From Arachis hypogaea (lineage: Eukaryota; Streptophyta; Magnoliopsida; Fabales; Fabaceae): a stretch of 64,000 nucleotides of DNA. Every line of letters begins with the position of its first letter. The stretch's first letter is position 1. The translations under genes and the position numbers were made by a program. Under the pieces are notes generated by a model, which made no database searches, was not told where the DNA came from, and worked only from the letters and a program-made list of their open reading frames with translations. The stretch spans positions 69,441,772 to 69,505,771 of the forward strand of contig NC_092051.1 of assembly GCF_003086295.3 (NCBI RefSeq). Reading direction: 5' to 3'. Positions 35,640 through 48,473 of this stretch are shown one piece after another.

Positions 35640-38600
35640 TATAACACCCCGATTCTCCACAGAGTTATTCTAAAAAATTCTATGATGAGAACTTTGATAA
35701 ATATCTGAGAATCACCTCATCATAAAATAATAAGAGGGATTTAGACTAGATAAATGAAAAGAATAGATATATTATGTGAGATAAAAATGTATCCTAAGTT
35801 AAAAACCGTACCAAACCAACTCCACCCTTTTATAATCAAACCGGTTTTTTCCTCCATTATAAAGCCATGGTTTTCTTTTTTCTTTCTCCACATTTTTCTA
35901 TCAAACATCATAAACACAATATCTTTAATTATTCATTTGATTTAATTGAAGAGGAGTATAGATATACTATTAGACTAGTTAACACATGAGTAAACACACA
36001 TTAAACCACTCTTTTCCTTGGTTCAACCAAACCATGACCATGAAACTAAAACCAAGAGAGAACTTAACCCTGATTAGTTGTAACATCGTTCTTCCTCTTC
36101 TCATCACCGAATGAAACTTGGAAAGAACCATGGTCACCTCTTTCTCATTCAATCTGTTTCTTGCGTGTTGCTGAGGAAGGGAGCCACGAAACTTTCTACA
36201 CCAGCTCACCTCTTCTCCACCATATATGAGCTAAGATTTTCATTCTTCTTCATACAACAAAAAATGCACAAAAATAAAAAGAGAAAAGAGGAACAGAGAT
36301 GGAGCCAATAGAGGAAGAGAAAGCAAGAATGGAGGCTGACCGAAAATAGGAGACTCCCATCTAAGCAATTTTATTTGAGTTCCTCCTGCTGGGTAAGCAC
36401 CGGCGTCCTCCTTTCCTCGCCTCTTTTTAAAATTTGAAAATTCAACTCTCACTGTGCTCCATTTTTAGTTTGTTTGATCGGTTCCTTCATGAACAGCCAC
36501 TTAAGGAGAGTAAGAACTCTTCTCTTACTCATGTATGGTTCGGCCAAACGGCCTTAGAGATGTGAGAAATTCTGATTTTTGCGATGTTAGGGTTTCAAAT
36601 TCAAGCAAGAAGCAAAAATAGAATTTTGAACTTCAAAAGAGGTAAGGAATAGGATATATAGAATATTATATTTGCTATTGTGTGTACTTGTGATGATTGA
36701 TGGTTTATTATGTGTTTGATTGATGAGGAGTGCATCTTGAATTTCTGTTATGATAAGATGCAGAAAAGTGAATGTTTAATTATGTATGTGCATTTATAAA
36801 AAAGTGAATTGATAAGTCTGAACTCTTGGAGCTGTGATAATCATTCTAGCAACTTTGGTTAGTAAAAAAAAGATAGAATTATGGTTTTAGAGGAATTTTA
36901 GGCTTAAATATAAGATTTGGTATGTGAGGTTGTTGGAATTGCATTGTGCAGAATTTCTGCAATTTCTGCATAATTGGCAGCAAGATGAACGAATTTTTGG
37001 GAGCATTCCAGACCAAAATTTTATATGAAATTATTTTTATATGAATTTTTAATATTTTTTTAATGTCTCATAAAAATTTCAGAATTAATTGATAAGTGGA
37101 TTGGGAGAAATGAATTTTGGAAGATTGATGGTTTCTGCAGAAAATTCTGTCCTCTTACTACAGAAGCACCAACTTCCAACCCACTTAACTTTTAATGCTG
37201 ATAAGGGATTAAGTTGAAACTAGAGGAAATTTGAAATTTTGTATGTCTATAATCTCCAGTTTAAATTTCAGATTGATACCACATTTAGCCATTAAATATG
37301 ATGCAGGGAAGGTGGCTAACCCCCTAAATTTTGAAAACCGTTTTCAAAAAAAATGGGGAAACGTTCCCGATTGAATAACTTTTTCATACGGCATGATAGT
37401 AATCCAGGATTTGTTTTTTATTTAAAGCTAAATGAGTCTTATTTTATGTCACCAATTTTGAAAGGTAATGAGTGAAAATTGGATTTTTAATGAATTTATC
37501 AAGTTTACTGCTCCCTACTATTTTTCTGCAATGATAGTAGAATTTTGAAAGATTTGTACATGTTTCAATTATGGTCGAATAGCCCTAGAACCAAGTTTTA
37601 TTTTCTAAACCAGTGATCTTACAATAACTAAGGGAATTAAAAAGAGCCTAATGACTAATTAAGGATGTCTACGTGACAAATTGTTAAGGAGGGTTTGAAA
37701 GTGTTAAGATTAAAAGAACTCGTAAGGGTGGCGCTAGTACCATTTTAAGGAAGGTTATGCCAAAATTTCTTGAATACATGAACTTAGTTAAAAGAAAAAG
37801 TGTAGACTATCTCTAAAAGAATTAATGTTAAATGGTGATGCGGAGGTAAGTGTAATGAAATGGTAATGCGGAGGTACGTTTAATAATGTGGTGATGCAGA
37901 GGTGTGTATGTAATTGGTGATGTGGAGGTATAATAAAAGAAAGAAAATGAGAAACCATGAATGGATAATAATTCATGAGAACTGTTTGTTTGATTGGGCC
38001 TTTGTGCCAAAGTGTTAATCTGGAAGTGCCCAACTGATAGCCTAAGGTTGCTAATGCGGGAATATCTGCCTAACTGATAGCATAATGTATGTTGAATGCA
38101 CCTTGTGCCAAATTGCTAATGTGAAAGTGCCTGCCTAACTGATAGCCTAAGATTTCTAATGGGGGAATATTCGCCTAACTGATAATCTGTTTCTACCATG
38201 ATGCCAAGATATCCTAACTGACATGGGTTCGCCCATGATGATAATTGTGCCTGACTGACACAGTAAAGAGACCATATTCGAGGTTTGCCTCAAGTAACAT
38301 TGGGTTGCGGGTAGACAACTGTCGCATGAGCTCATGGCCTGCATTAGGAATAGACATGTATCATAAAATTGGTTGCACATTTGGTTGTGATTGTTTACTG
38401 TTTATTCTTTCTGCTATGTGCTATCTGCTTCTTATTAATTTTCTAGTCTGTGATTCTTTTTTGTGTTTTAAAGTTGTATAATTGCAATTTCTCCAAAACT
38501 TATATTACGATAGTAAAAACTAGGAACAATAGCCATAGAGAATAGCATAAGGAGCAGCATTAACCCCAATGGAAGATGTCAAGATAGAGTTATGTCAGAG

Positions 38601-39375
38601 CTGCGATATGGAAGTAGCCCAGGTGACTTATTATGATAGAGCCGGAACTCTAGGTTTCACGAGAGAAATGTGTTTTGACAGTGTCGCCTTACTAGGAACC
38701 ATATAGGTTCTCACTCCTTCCCTTTCCTTTTTCCCCCAGATGGAGGATCTCGACTTGTCTACCACCACCAGAGTTCTATTCAGAGAGGTACCAGAGGAGC
38801 ATGTATTTTCGGACCCTACAGGAGATGCTCGAGACTAGTTCTGAGACGATGTCTGCCAACTTGTGCCCTGATGGTGGAAAGAATGTAGGATAGACGGTCT
38901 TTGTTCCTTAGACTTTACTTTTCCTCACTTTTGTAGCATTTTGAGGGGTAGAACTTGATATTTTCTTTTCTTTGTTAGTTCGGGTACCAGGTTAGGGGTT
39001 TTCTATATGAACCAGGTATTCTGAAAAGTTGTCAGTTGTATATAAGTCTATATATATAGCTAAGCGTGTCAAGTTTGTATGACTAACTTAAGGCGTATAT
39101 ATGTATGAAAGCTTTTCTGTAATCTTGTTGCTATTTTAATTTTGCTGCTAGTTTGCTATTTATTTTATATTATATATCTCTGATGATGTTTGGTTGCTGC
39201 TAATGGGTTTTTTAAGAAAAACATATGATAAAAATAAGCTAATATACGCGATTTCGTTAGTACGAAAGGCTCATATGTAGTAAATTTCATCAAGTCTAAG
39301 GTTTTATAGGGCTACTCGAAAGTAACACCTGACGAATGACAGTGATTTAGACCTGTCAAAAATCGGGTCGATACA
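35640..39375 (+). mobile_element. 3' LTR of G3, complete, 3.7 kb
   Basis: It starts TATAACACCCCG (normally TG) after the polypurine tract and ends GGGTCGATACA at 39375, matching GGGTCGTTACA of the 5' LTR. It holds the same tandem units (about 37835-37935 and 38005-38195). ORFs such as that at 35979-36209 are not conserved and not gene-like. Confidence 0.85.
38005..38195 (+). repeat. Tandem units in the G3 3' LTR
   Basis: The counterpart of 33600-33795: four degenerate GCTAATGCGGG..CTAACTGATAGC units with more substitutions. Confidence 0.75.
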
Positions 39376-39713
39376 TCACACGTACGCGTCAGTCACGCAT
39401 ACGCGCATCGACCAGCTTCCCAAAACTTCTATTCTTCATGTTCCTTCCACTTTTGCAGGCTACCTTTCCATCCTCTAAGCCATTTTACCCTATAGATCCT
39501 AAAATCAGTTAACAAACGCACCACGGCATCGAATGGTAATAGGAGAGGGTTAAAGTTTATCAATTTTTTTTGGTCTAAGAGACATGTTTTGAACTATAAG
39601 ACACAATTAGAAAGAAATCATAAAAGCATGCAATTTATATGAATAAGTGTGAAAAGAGTTAACAAAATCTACTCAATTGAATCCAAAAGAAACCATAAAA
39701 TTGTGGTTTATCA
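39376..39713 (-). mobile_element. Athila-type LTR fragment
   Basis: On the minus strand it begins TGATAAACCACAA at 39713 and contains the ACCATTCGATGCCGTG block typical of the Athila-type LTRs here. It breaks off in CpG repeats at 39376. About 340 bp remain. It lies between the G3 end and the G2 gag remnant. Confidence 0.75.
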
Positions 39714-40252
39714 AAGTTCTAACTCTCTAGCTTCTCTTACTGATTCCATAAAATACTTCTTGTAAAATACCGTCCGAAACACTTCCCAAGGAATCTCTGC
39801 ATTTGGAAGTTGTAACAGTTGGCAATCTCCTTGCAACCAGTGTTGCACCTCTCCCATCAGTTGGTAAGCCACAAATTCCACAAATTAATTGTTCAGGACA
39901 TGCTGTGCCTGTAGTGCATGTTCCATTGCTTGGAACCAGTTATCCACCTTAGTAGTATTAGTCGTTCCTCTAAAAGTTGGCGGGAGAACCTTTAAGAAAG
40001 CCGCTAACGTCATCATAGCACCACTTAAGTTATTCTTGACTCCCTCTCTATTTCCATTCCCATTTCCATTTCCATTCTCGTTTCTAGCCAGTTGTGCCAA
40101 TCTTTCCATAGCTTGCATAGTCGCAGCGGCATTTCCTTGCATGGTATTTGCTAGATTGGCCATCGCTACCATAAACTTGGCATGTTCATTAAAAGGTTGG
40201 CTACCCTCATTTCTCTCCGTGTACGTGTATGATCTCATTCGCGAGTGGCCAT
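39714..40252 (-). pseudogene. gag: Truncated gag of gypsy element G2
   Basis: On the minus strand the original ATG is at 40252 (MATRE, then a stop). After a frame change the sequence is open as EGSQPFNEHAKFMVAMANLA and so on down to 39885. It continues past a stop into WLQGDCQLLQL and EVFRTVFYKKYFMESVREA, the capsid region of gypsy gag. It resembles the G1 gag (shared HAEFMVAMANLANTM-type and NWFQAMEHALQAQHV-type blocks). It is cut at 39714 by an Athila-type LTR fragment, so the zinc knuckle and pol are absent. Confidence 0.85.
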
Positions 40253-40458
40253 TTGAGTTCCTGTCTCCACCAAACAATCGATATCAAGGTGATCAGTCTC
40301 AATATCTCAAGCCTAGTACTTCAATTATCCCAAAAAGGCACTCACAAACAAGCATGCTATACATATATCGAGAAGATAAACCTAAATAGAATGAAAGAAA
40401 AGATGCAGAGTATGCAATGAAGCACAATCGCTTCATCCTTCATGCCCATGAGGACGAA

Positions 40459-41995
40459 CCGCTCTGATACTGATAAGCGGATATTTTATACGCTTTTTGG
40501 CATCATTTTCATATAGTTTTTGCTATGTTTTATTTGAGTTTTATTATATTTTCATAGGTTTTTGTGCAAAATTCACATTTTTGGATTTTACTTTAAGTTT
40601 GTGTGTTTTTGTGCAATTTCAGGTATTTTCTGGTTGAAATTGAGGAGCTGAAGCAAAAGTCTGATTCAGAGACAGAGAAAGTCCTACAGATGCTGTCAGG
40701 ATCTGACCTCTTTGCACTCAAAAGTGCTTTTCTGGAGCTATAGAAGTTCAAATGGAGTGTTCTCAACGGCTATGGAAATCTAACATCCAGGCTTTTCAGA
40801 AATATATAATAGTCCATGCTTTGCTTCAGAATTGAAGGCCCAAAACTGGTATTCAACGCTAGCCATCTACCCCAGTCCAGGCGTCCAACGCCCACAGAGG
40901 AGTGGCCAGCGTCCAACGCCCATAAAGGTGTCCCTAGCCAGTGTTCAACGCACAAGTAGCATCCTAACACGTGGAGACCACTAAATCTCAGCCCAAACAC
41001 TCACCAAGTGGGCTCCGGAAGTGGATTTTTGTACTAAAAGACTGTTTTACCCTTTTTATGTAATCTCTAGTCATTAGTTTAGTATTTAAAGGAGAAGATC
41101 ACTCCTTGTTAGAGACTTTTGACACTTTACACGTTTTTCATTGTATTCTCTATCAGTATGAGTCTCTAAACCTCCTAGGTTGAGGCTAGGTGCTCTGCTG
41201 AGTTTTATGGGTTAATAAAAGTACTACTGTTCTATTCTCAATTCGTGTTTGATCTTATTGTAAGATGTATCTTCGTTCTTCATCCTTATAAATGCATTGA
41301 ACCGGCACAAGGTTATCTCATACTACATGGGTTCAGAGTGAGTCTTTCATTGGACAACAATGAACTACTAGCTTGATTATATATCTCTTAGACAGCTAAT
41401 CCACGACTTTGTTGGGGACTTCTCGAGACACCAGTTCAGCTGAGGCACGAAGAGATTAGAGTCTTTGTGGTAAAGGCTAGAACCACAAGGCGCATCATTC
41501 CCTGATCCGGAAGATTCGACCTTGTCTGTGGCATTTTGAGTAGGATCATAAAGGGGAATGAACTGCAGGAGCTTCATCCTCAATCAGACTGGATCCACAC
41601 TAACCCTGTGGTTCAGCACTGAAGGAGAATCAACGACCTCTCAAGAAAGGCATTGATCACATACAGGCTGCCATAGAAGAAATCATTCACAATTGGAGTA
41701 GACAGTAAGACTGGAGTAATCCAGAAGAATAAAGCATCTCTGAAGCCTTAACCATCTTCTTATCATTGCATTCACCATCAACTGAGTAACGTTTTATTTA
41801 CTTTACTTTTATGCGTTCAAATAAACAAAAAACTTTTCTATCTACCTGACTAAGATCTACAAGATAACCACAGCTTGATTCAAGCCGACAATCCTCGTGG
41901 GATCGACCCTGACTCACCTCAGGTATTACTTGGATGACCCAGTACACTTGCTGGTTCAGCTGTACAGAGTGTGGGAATCCGTGCACCAGATACCA
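40459..41995 (-). other. G2 primer-binding site split by an insertion
   Basis: CCGCTCTGATAC (40459-40470) and GATACCA (41989-41995) are the two halves of the complement of TGGTATCAGAGCGG. GATAC is duplicated because a FIDEL-like LTR is inserted between them. Confidence 0.92.
40471..41988 (+). mobile_element. FIDEL-like solo LTR
   Basis: 1518 bp from TGATAAGCGGATATTTTATA to CGTGCACCA, flanked by the 5-bp duplication GATAC (40466-40470 and 41989-41993). A single LTR with its own target duplication is the product of recombination between the two LTRs of a full element. It contains CAACGCCCA-type repeats at about 40855-40950 and the AATCCTCGTGGGATCGACCC block. The identity with peanut FIDEL is from memory. 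Confidence 0.93.
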
Positions 41996-42006
41996 CTAAA
42001 AGTAAC

Positions 42007-43472
42007 TGATAAACCACTATTTTATGGTTTATCTTGTGCTAATTTGAGTGGTTTTTATCAACTCTTTACTCACTTATTCATACTATTTGAATGATTTTAC
42101 AATTCCTTCCTAATTATGTTCTATGATTGAAAACTTGCTTCCTAAGCCTTTAAATTGTTTATTTTTAATGTTCTTTCATACCATTCGATGGCGTGATCTG
42201 TGTGTTCAGTGTTTTCAGGCTTTACAGGACAGGAATGACTTAGAGGAAGGAAAGGAAGCCTGCAAAAAAGGAAGGAACACAAGAAATAAAGGAGACAACC
42301 AGCGAGAAGCGACATGCACGCATGGCTCATGCGTGCGCGCGAATTGGAGTTTTGCACAGCGACGCGTACACGTACTTGACGCGTACGCGTGACACGCGAA
42401 GATGGCCAGCGACGCGTACGCGTGATTGACACGTACGTGACATGCGCGACCTGCAGAAACTGCAGAAAACACTGGGGGCAATTTTGGGCTGAGTTTGGAC
42501 CCAGTTTTTGGCTCAGAAACACAGACTAGAGCCAGGGAACAGCAGAGACTCAACACACAATCACATTACGCATAGTTTTAGTTTTTAGTTTTTGAATCTT
42601 AGAGAGAATTCTACCACCTCCTCTAGGGTTCTTCACATTCATAGTTTTAGAATTTATTGCTTTTGCTTTGGATATTGAGAAGAGTTCTTACCTCCGTTGA
42701 AGTCGCTATTATTCTAGTTTGCTTTCTTATTCCTTTACTCTTTTATTGCCCATTAATCCTATTTGGATAAGTATGTTTATGATTTTGGGATTTATTAATG
42801 CAAAGAACCATTTTTACTTTTAATTAATTTTTAGTTATTGTTTATCATGTCTTCTTTTTTTTTCCCTTTTTAATTCTGTGAAAGTCATATTCATGTTAAT
42901 GGAGTAGTTTCCTAAATTGATTGGGAGTTGATTAAGAGGAGAACTTTGAGTTGGAATACTCAAGTGTTAATCCTGATTGGAAGTTGTTGGCCGACTCTCT
43001 AATTTCTAACTCTAATCCTTCTTTAGGAAAGGTTTAGGACCTGAGGATATAGTTGGTTAGTTAGTTACTTGACTTTCCTTTATTGATTAAGGGATGACCA
43101 AGTAGAACAACAACCTTTTATTATTACACTTGAGAAAATTCAACAAGGATAGAAATTCTAATTAATCTTCTCCCAGTCAAGGCTTTTATTTGAATTATAT
43201 AAATTCTCTCGTTAATTTCCATTGCTTGAATTTACAATTATTTATTTTTCTGTTTCTCAAACTCAAAAATTTCTTGGAAAACCTCTGACCAATAAGCTGC
43301 ACTCTTTTGTCAACTCGTTGGGAGACGACCTGGGACCTCTACTCCCAGTATTTTGTTCTTGATTTTGTGACAACTCTTTTCTAAATTGATAAGCGGATTT
43401 AGTCGGTTGAGAATTGTACTTGCAACGCTATTTTCTCTCTAAATTCTTAATCGGCCAATTTTCGTCACGTCA
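42007..43472 (+). mobile_element. Athila-type solo LTR
   Basis: 1466 bp, TGATAAACCACTA to CGTCACGTCA, flanked by the 5-bp duplication GTAAC (42002-42006 and 43473-43477). Start and end match the A1 LTR. A palindrome array with ACGCGTACGCGT units lies at about 42310-42450. It sits at the very end of the G2 LTR. Confidence 0.94.
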
Positions 43473-44479
43473 GTAACACCCAAATTACCCTAAGCCTTAC
43501 CTCATGCCAGAAAGGAAATGATAATATATACATATAGAAAGGAATAATAATAATAATACGAGAAGCCCGATGAAGAGTTTCATCTCAAAACAGAAACAGA
43601 AAAGCGCAAAGCATTTACACGATAACTAGAAGTGTAAAGGCACAAGATACACATAAGACATAATACAATAATAATAAAGATAGATATATAAGTATGATAG
43701 TCATAAGAACTCTAGCCGTAGCCCGCGGAGTTTAGGCCTTCTAGTTACATACAAATGATACAGAGTTTTTGAGTTAAAACAGCTTATACAATTTATCTCT
43801 CAAAGTCAAGCCTCTAAAGCAACAAATATACAAAAGTGAGAGTATATCTATGACGAAGTAAACCAAAATGAAAAAGAAAGCAAAAGATCCTCCACTCCGT
43901 CACCATCTCACAACTCACCGTAGTGGGTCATGACCTGCATCTGAAAAATGACAATAGAATATGGTATGAGAACCAGAGGTTCTTAGTAGTATGGTAACAG
44001 TGCCCAATATGTAAGATACAAGGTTCCGGGATGCCAAAGGCAATTCTAGAACTTCACATCAAACTTAAAATCCAAACTTAAAGCAATGCTAAATTTAAAA
44101 CCATAACTTGAAACCATAATGAAACAGGGGTAATCTAACTTAGGGAATTTCTAACTAAACCAACACCGCTATCCCACAGCCTTTACTAGCCTAACCTCTA
44201 TGTGATCCCATTGTCACCGCCTACCAATCCTCCTCAACTCCAAAAGAAAACACAAGTATTTGCCTACATGTAATACTCAAGTAATATTCATGTATAGCAT
44301 GTAAATCAAGAAACAATTAAGCATGTTATACAGTTAGGCATAGGATGCAAGAAAACAAAGCAAACATATAGAAAATACATATGATGAACGTCTGTCCTAT
44401 TGACTCGTGATATCACTTGTCGGTCTATAAATGCCAACCTGACACATCCTTTCGAATGTAGCTTTTCTGCCACGTCCGA

Positions 44480-44815
44480 TGATATAGTACCTGGCACACT
44501 TTTGCTCCGAGGATATAGTGCATGACACACTATTGTTTTGAGGATATAGTGTCTCGCACACTTGCATGCTCATTTCGAGGATATAGTACCTGGCACACTC
44601 TTACAGCAGAAAAAGTTATCAATCATAATTCAACCCAGGAATATATTGCCCTTACACACTATTGTTCAAAGGATATTGTGACTAGCACACTTTCATTCCA
44701 TATCCAACAAGTTCACCATCTTCTCATCTCAATCCATTCTCAATTCTCAAGTCTCAATATTCCAGGGATATAGTGCCCGTCACACTATCGTTCCAAGGAT
44801 ATAGTGACTGGCACA
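44480..44815. repeat. Units GGATATAGTGCCTGGCACACT in the G2 LTR
   Basis: About eight degenerate copies, complementary to the units at 1650-1915 in the G1 LTR. Confidence 0.8.
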
Positions 44816-45089
44816 CTTTCTTTCAATAACCAACAAGATCATCATCATTCTCATTATCGATCTCATAATCATCATCATTCTCATTATCAATCTCATAATC
44901 ATCATCATTCTCACCTCACATCTTGTTCATTTCTCTCAATTTTACTAACTTAATTCATTTGGCCTTATCCCTAACTCTTCCATCCTCAATTCCACCGACT
45001 CAAAACTCGTATTAAAGTTTATAAAAGTTTAAAAGGCCAAAAGAATGGTTGAAAGCCATAAAAACACATTTTTTTCAAATTCTAGGAGG

Positions 45090-45255
45090 TGTGCGTATGC
45101 ATACATGTGGTGTGCGTATGCACAGGTTGAAACTTGAGTGTTCGCGTACACATACACCCAATTTTGGACCATTCCGCATACGCAGGCAGTGTCTGCATAT
45201 GTGGAAGTACTTGGTAGAGGCCAATGCCTGCGTACGTGTCTCACGTGCCACGTAT
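45090..45255. repeat. GTGCGTATGCAC-type palindromes in the G2 LTR
   Basis: Decayed copies of the motif of the G1 array (GTGTGCGTATGCATAC, CATACGCAG, GCGTACGTG). Many CG are now TG or CA, as expected after methylation. Confidence 0.7.
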
Positions 45256-46837
45256 GCATTCATATCAGAAAAAAGAAAATTTGGTATGTTGCAGAAATCA
45301 GTTTTTTAGTCTAATTTTTAAAACCTTAAAACTTTTTCCACGAAATTCCGTTTTCAACCATTCTTGAACCGTTGGAAAAATCGATGAATGCGTTTTCATA
45401 AATATTTAATTTTGAAGAATTTCCAACTCTGAGGACTAAGTTACGAATCGCCAAAATTGGTCTAAAATTGAATTTTACCCAAAAACAGAGTTCACTAATT
45501 TTTCCAAGGTTCACAAGCCAAATTCATTTTTCACTCAACCAAAGTGACGACAAACCACCCACATACCCATTCTCTGCCCACCAAATTCAATCCTACTCAA
45601 TTAATACATATTCAACTCAAAATTATCTATTTCACATCTCAAGGTCTCAATTTCCTTAATCATTCAAACCAATACCAAATTCCACATTTCAATCTCAATT
45701 ATAACCATTAAACAACTTACCGGGCTTACCTTCACGGCCTCTGGCCCAATTCCACGGCCTCAGGCCCAACATCCATTCAATTTAACATATAAAATTCATC
45801 AACATATCATCATTATTTTGAATAATTACAATAACCAGTTCAATCCTATCCTAAGGTTCACTAGCCTAAGTTTCACAAAACATTACATATTACATAGAGA
45901 AAATCGAAATCATACCTTCACCGATTTCCAATATGCACAAAACACCAAATCGATTGCAACAAGCCTCAAATCACCAACAATTCACCAAACGTAAGACCAA
46001 TGCTTTGAATCAACACCAATAATCTCAATTTCAAGCTATACACAAGCAATACACCCAAAATAAATCCTAGGGTTCATCAATAATCACAAATCCATAAGGG
46101 AAATGAGTTCCTTACCTTACTCATGGAAAATAGGTATGAACCCCAACAATTCCTCACTATTGGTTGACACCTAAATAACCAAATCACAAAAATTCACTCA
46201 AAAACTAAACCTAAAACACGAAATTATATAGGGCTGAGAACTTGGGCATGAGTTTTAAGTTCTTACCAACTTTGTTTGGATAGAAACGAAGAGTTTGACA
46301 AGAGCTTCGTGTCGCCGCAAACGGCTTGTCAATCGGAGCACCTTAAGGAAGATGGAGGTGAATAGTGCCAAGCCCTCTTGTCCCTTCTCTTCTCAAACCA
46401 GCGTGCCTTTCTTTCTTTGTTGGTGAAACGAGCTGATTTGGCGCATTAATGGGTTTATATATGTTGGGCTTTGGGCCAACTTGAGCCCAGTCCAACCTGT
46501 TAGTGTTTTTGGCCCATTTGGCCCAATTTTGGGCCAAACCTTTAGAAATAGTGCCCAGTTTTCAATTTCAAATATTTTTCTAAGTTTTTCTACTGTTTTT
46601 ATTACTCTCACGCAGTACTGGATAAACTTAAGCTGGTACTGCTGGCTAATTTATCGGTACGTATTTTTACGCAGTTTTCTGCAAAAAATTATATTTTTCA
46701 ACTCAAAAAATTCTACTGAATTCAAATCTCACTTCCAAATTTACAAATTAAAACTTCTAAATTTTGAACCTATTTTGGGTAATTAATTTATTATTATTTT
46801 ATGCTAATTAATCGGTTAATTATTTTTTGTTGTTACA

Positions 46838-47560
46838 ACGTGCAACATGAAGATAGATCTTGATTCAAATTACTCCTTGGATAGCCCACGTTGTACATGA
46901 ACAATTCTACGTTGTACATGGTCTTGAAATCCTTCAATTACTGCCTCTGTTTAGCCCCTAGCATTGTACGTCAAAAAGCTCACGTCCTACGTGAAAGTGA
47001 AATCGTGCGTACGCATGCCTCATGCGTACGCATGATGGCCCAAAATCTTCTTGTTGTGCATATGCGTGGGTCATGGGTACGCATGATAGCCGTGTCATAC
47101 GTGAAAGCCGTCATGTCCCACATCTAGTCTTCTATATACCACGTTGAAATGGGATGTCATGCGTATGTATAGGTCATGCGCATGCATAGCTTCCGTTTTG
47201 GCGTTGCACGCCAATGCTCTCACATTGCACATTGAAGCACCTACTTCCCTGTGAGTGCATCTTTGGTTGGCGTGGAACGTGAGCAAGGTCACGTTGTATG
47301 TGAGGCTCTCTGTTCAATTCAGGGGGCTTTCTATTTATATCCAAAGAGCTTTCTATTTGCTCCTCTATTTTCGCTCTTCTTGCTCAAAGTGATTCCTGGC
47401 CTTCTTTTCTTCAATCTTCACCAATTCTCTTCTAAATTCTCCTATAATCAATGAATGCACACTAACTCAAAGTATTGCTCAATTAATCATGAAATCACTG
47501 CTTATCTTGTAGTAACTCTTAGTTTATTGATTGGAATTCTAAGAGAAAAACACTAAAGAT
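46838..47560 (+). mobile_element. Fragment of another LTR with palindrome repeats
   Basis: No gene. About 46870-47300 holds repeats such as CACGTTGTACATG and ATGCGTACGCATG, followed by a TATA-like TTTATATCC and a C/T-rich leader. This looks like an LTR promoter region of a further family. Ends cannot be placed. Confidence 0.5.
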
Positions 47561-48473
47561 GTGAACGCATCAATAACCGTTACAAAACATAAACAGAGCT
47601 CCTAACCCTTTGACAGAGGATTAGTTACCCATGAAAGAAAACAAGAAGAAAACTAGCTGAGGAACCGAATCCCCTCTCTGTGAACAGAGTTCACTTATTT
47701 ATATCCTAATTCTAGAATTCAAATTCAAACTATCCTAATCTCATCTTACAGAGAAAAAGATAAGATAACTAATTACTAACTTCAAATTCAAATCAAAATA
47801 ATAATTCAAATTAAATTCTAATAACTAAATCTTTTATTTTTTCAAAAAGAATTAATAACTAATCTTCTGGAGTCTTGAACATTGTGGATGTGATTAAGGC
47901 TTCTAATAATGTGTATAATTGAGATTGGAATTTTCTTTACGCCGGGCTTGCATAGAGGAATTTGGGCATAAGCCCAAAATGCACCTCCCAGGGGCGTTCA
48001 CATGCTGGGCATGTGGCTTGGGAGCATGAGGGATGCTCGATGGATCAAGGGAGAAGGCAGAGCCTTCGGGCATGAAGATGTGACCGCCGGGCGTGTTTAA
48101 GTCAAGGGGGAATGCCATCGGGCGTGTATGCACAGCCGCCTGGCGTGCATGCTATGGAGGAGGGGACGCCAGGCCTATGAACATGGCCGCCAGGCATCCC
48201 TGATGCGTGCCTTGGCTCCATTTCTCCTCTTTCTTAGGACACGGTTTTGTTCCTTAGGCTACGCTTTTGTTTGTACTTGTGTTTTTTATGTGAAAAAGCT
48301 TTGATTCTTGCTTGTTTTAGAGCCAAAAACTCCTGAAAATATAGAAACACTATCCGAACTCCAAATATTTGATTATTTATGAAATTCTATTAGAAAACAT
48401 AAGAAATTTGATTAAAATCTAACAAAATGAATGAGAAAAGACCTTAAAAATTGCTTAAGATAACATGTCATCA
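47561..48473 (-). mobile_element. FIDEL-type LTR fragment
   Basis: On the minus strand it starts TGATGACATGTTATCTTAAG at 48473. It contains an array of GCCGCCGGGCGTG-like units (47940-48210) and the CAGAGCTCCTAAC block shared with the LTR at 59916-61473. The far end is lost near 47560. Confidence 0.65.

Larger units (their letters stand above)
43473..46837 (-). mobile_element. LTR of gypsy element G2
   Basis: Read on the minus strand it runs from TGTAACAACAAAAA at 46837 to GGGTGTTAC at 43473, about 3365 bp. Removing the two solo LTRs restores the expected order LTR end, PBS, leader, gag. A TATA-like ATATATAAACC (minus strand, about 46451-46461) lies after GGCCCAAA palindromes, as in G1. It has a CpG/palindrome array (45090-45255) and GTGCCAGGCACTATATCC units (44480-44815). 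ORFs inside are not supported. Confidence 0.85.

Noticed and set aside
41377..41583. 68-codon minus-strand ORF
   Set aside because: Lies inside the FIDEL-like solo LTR; no domain.
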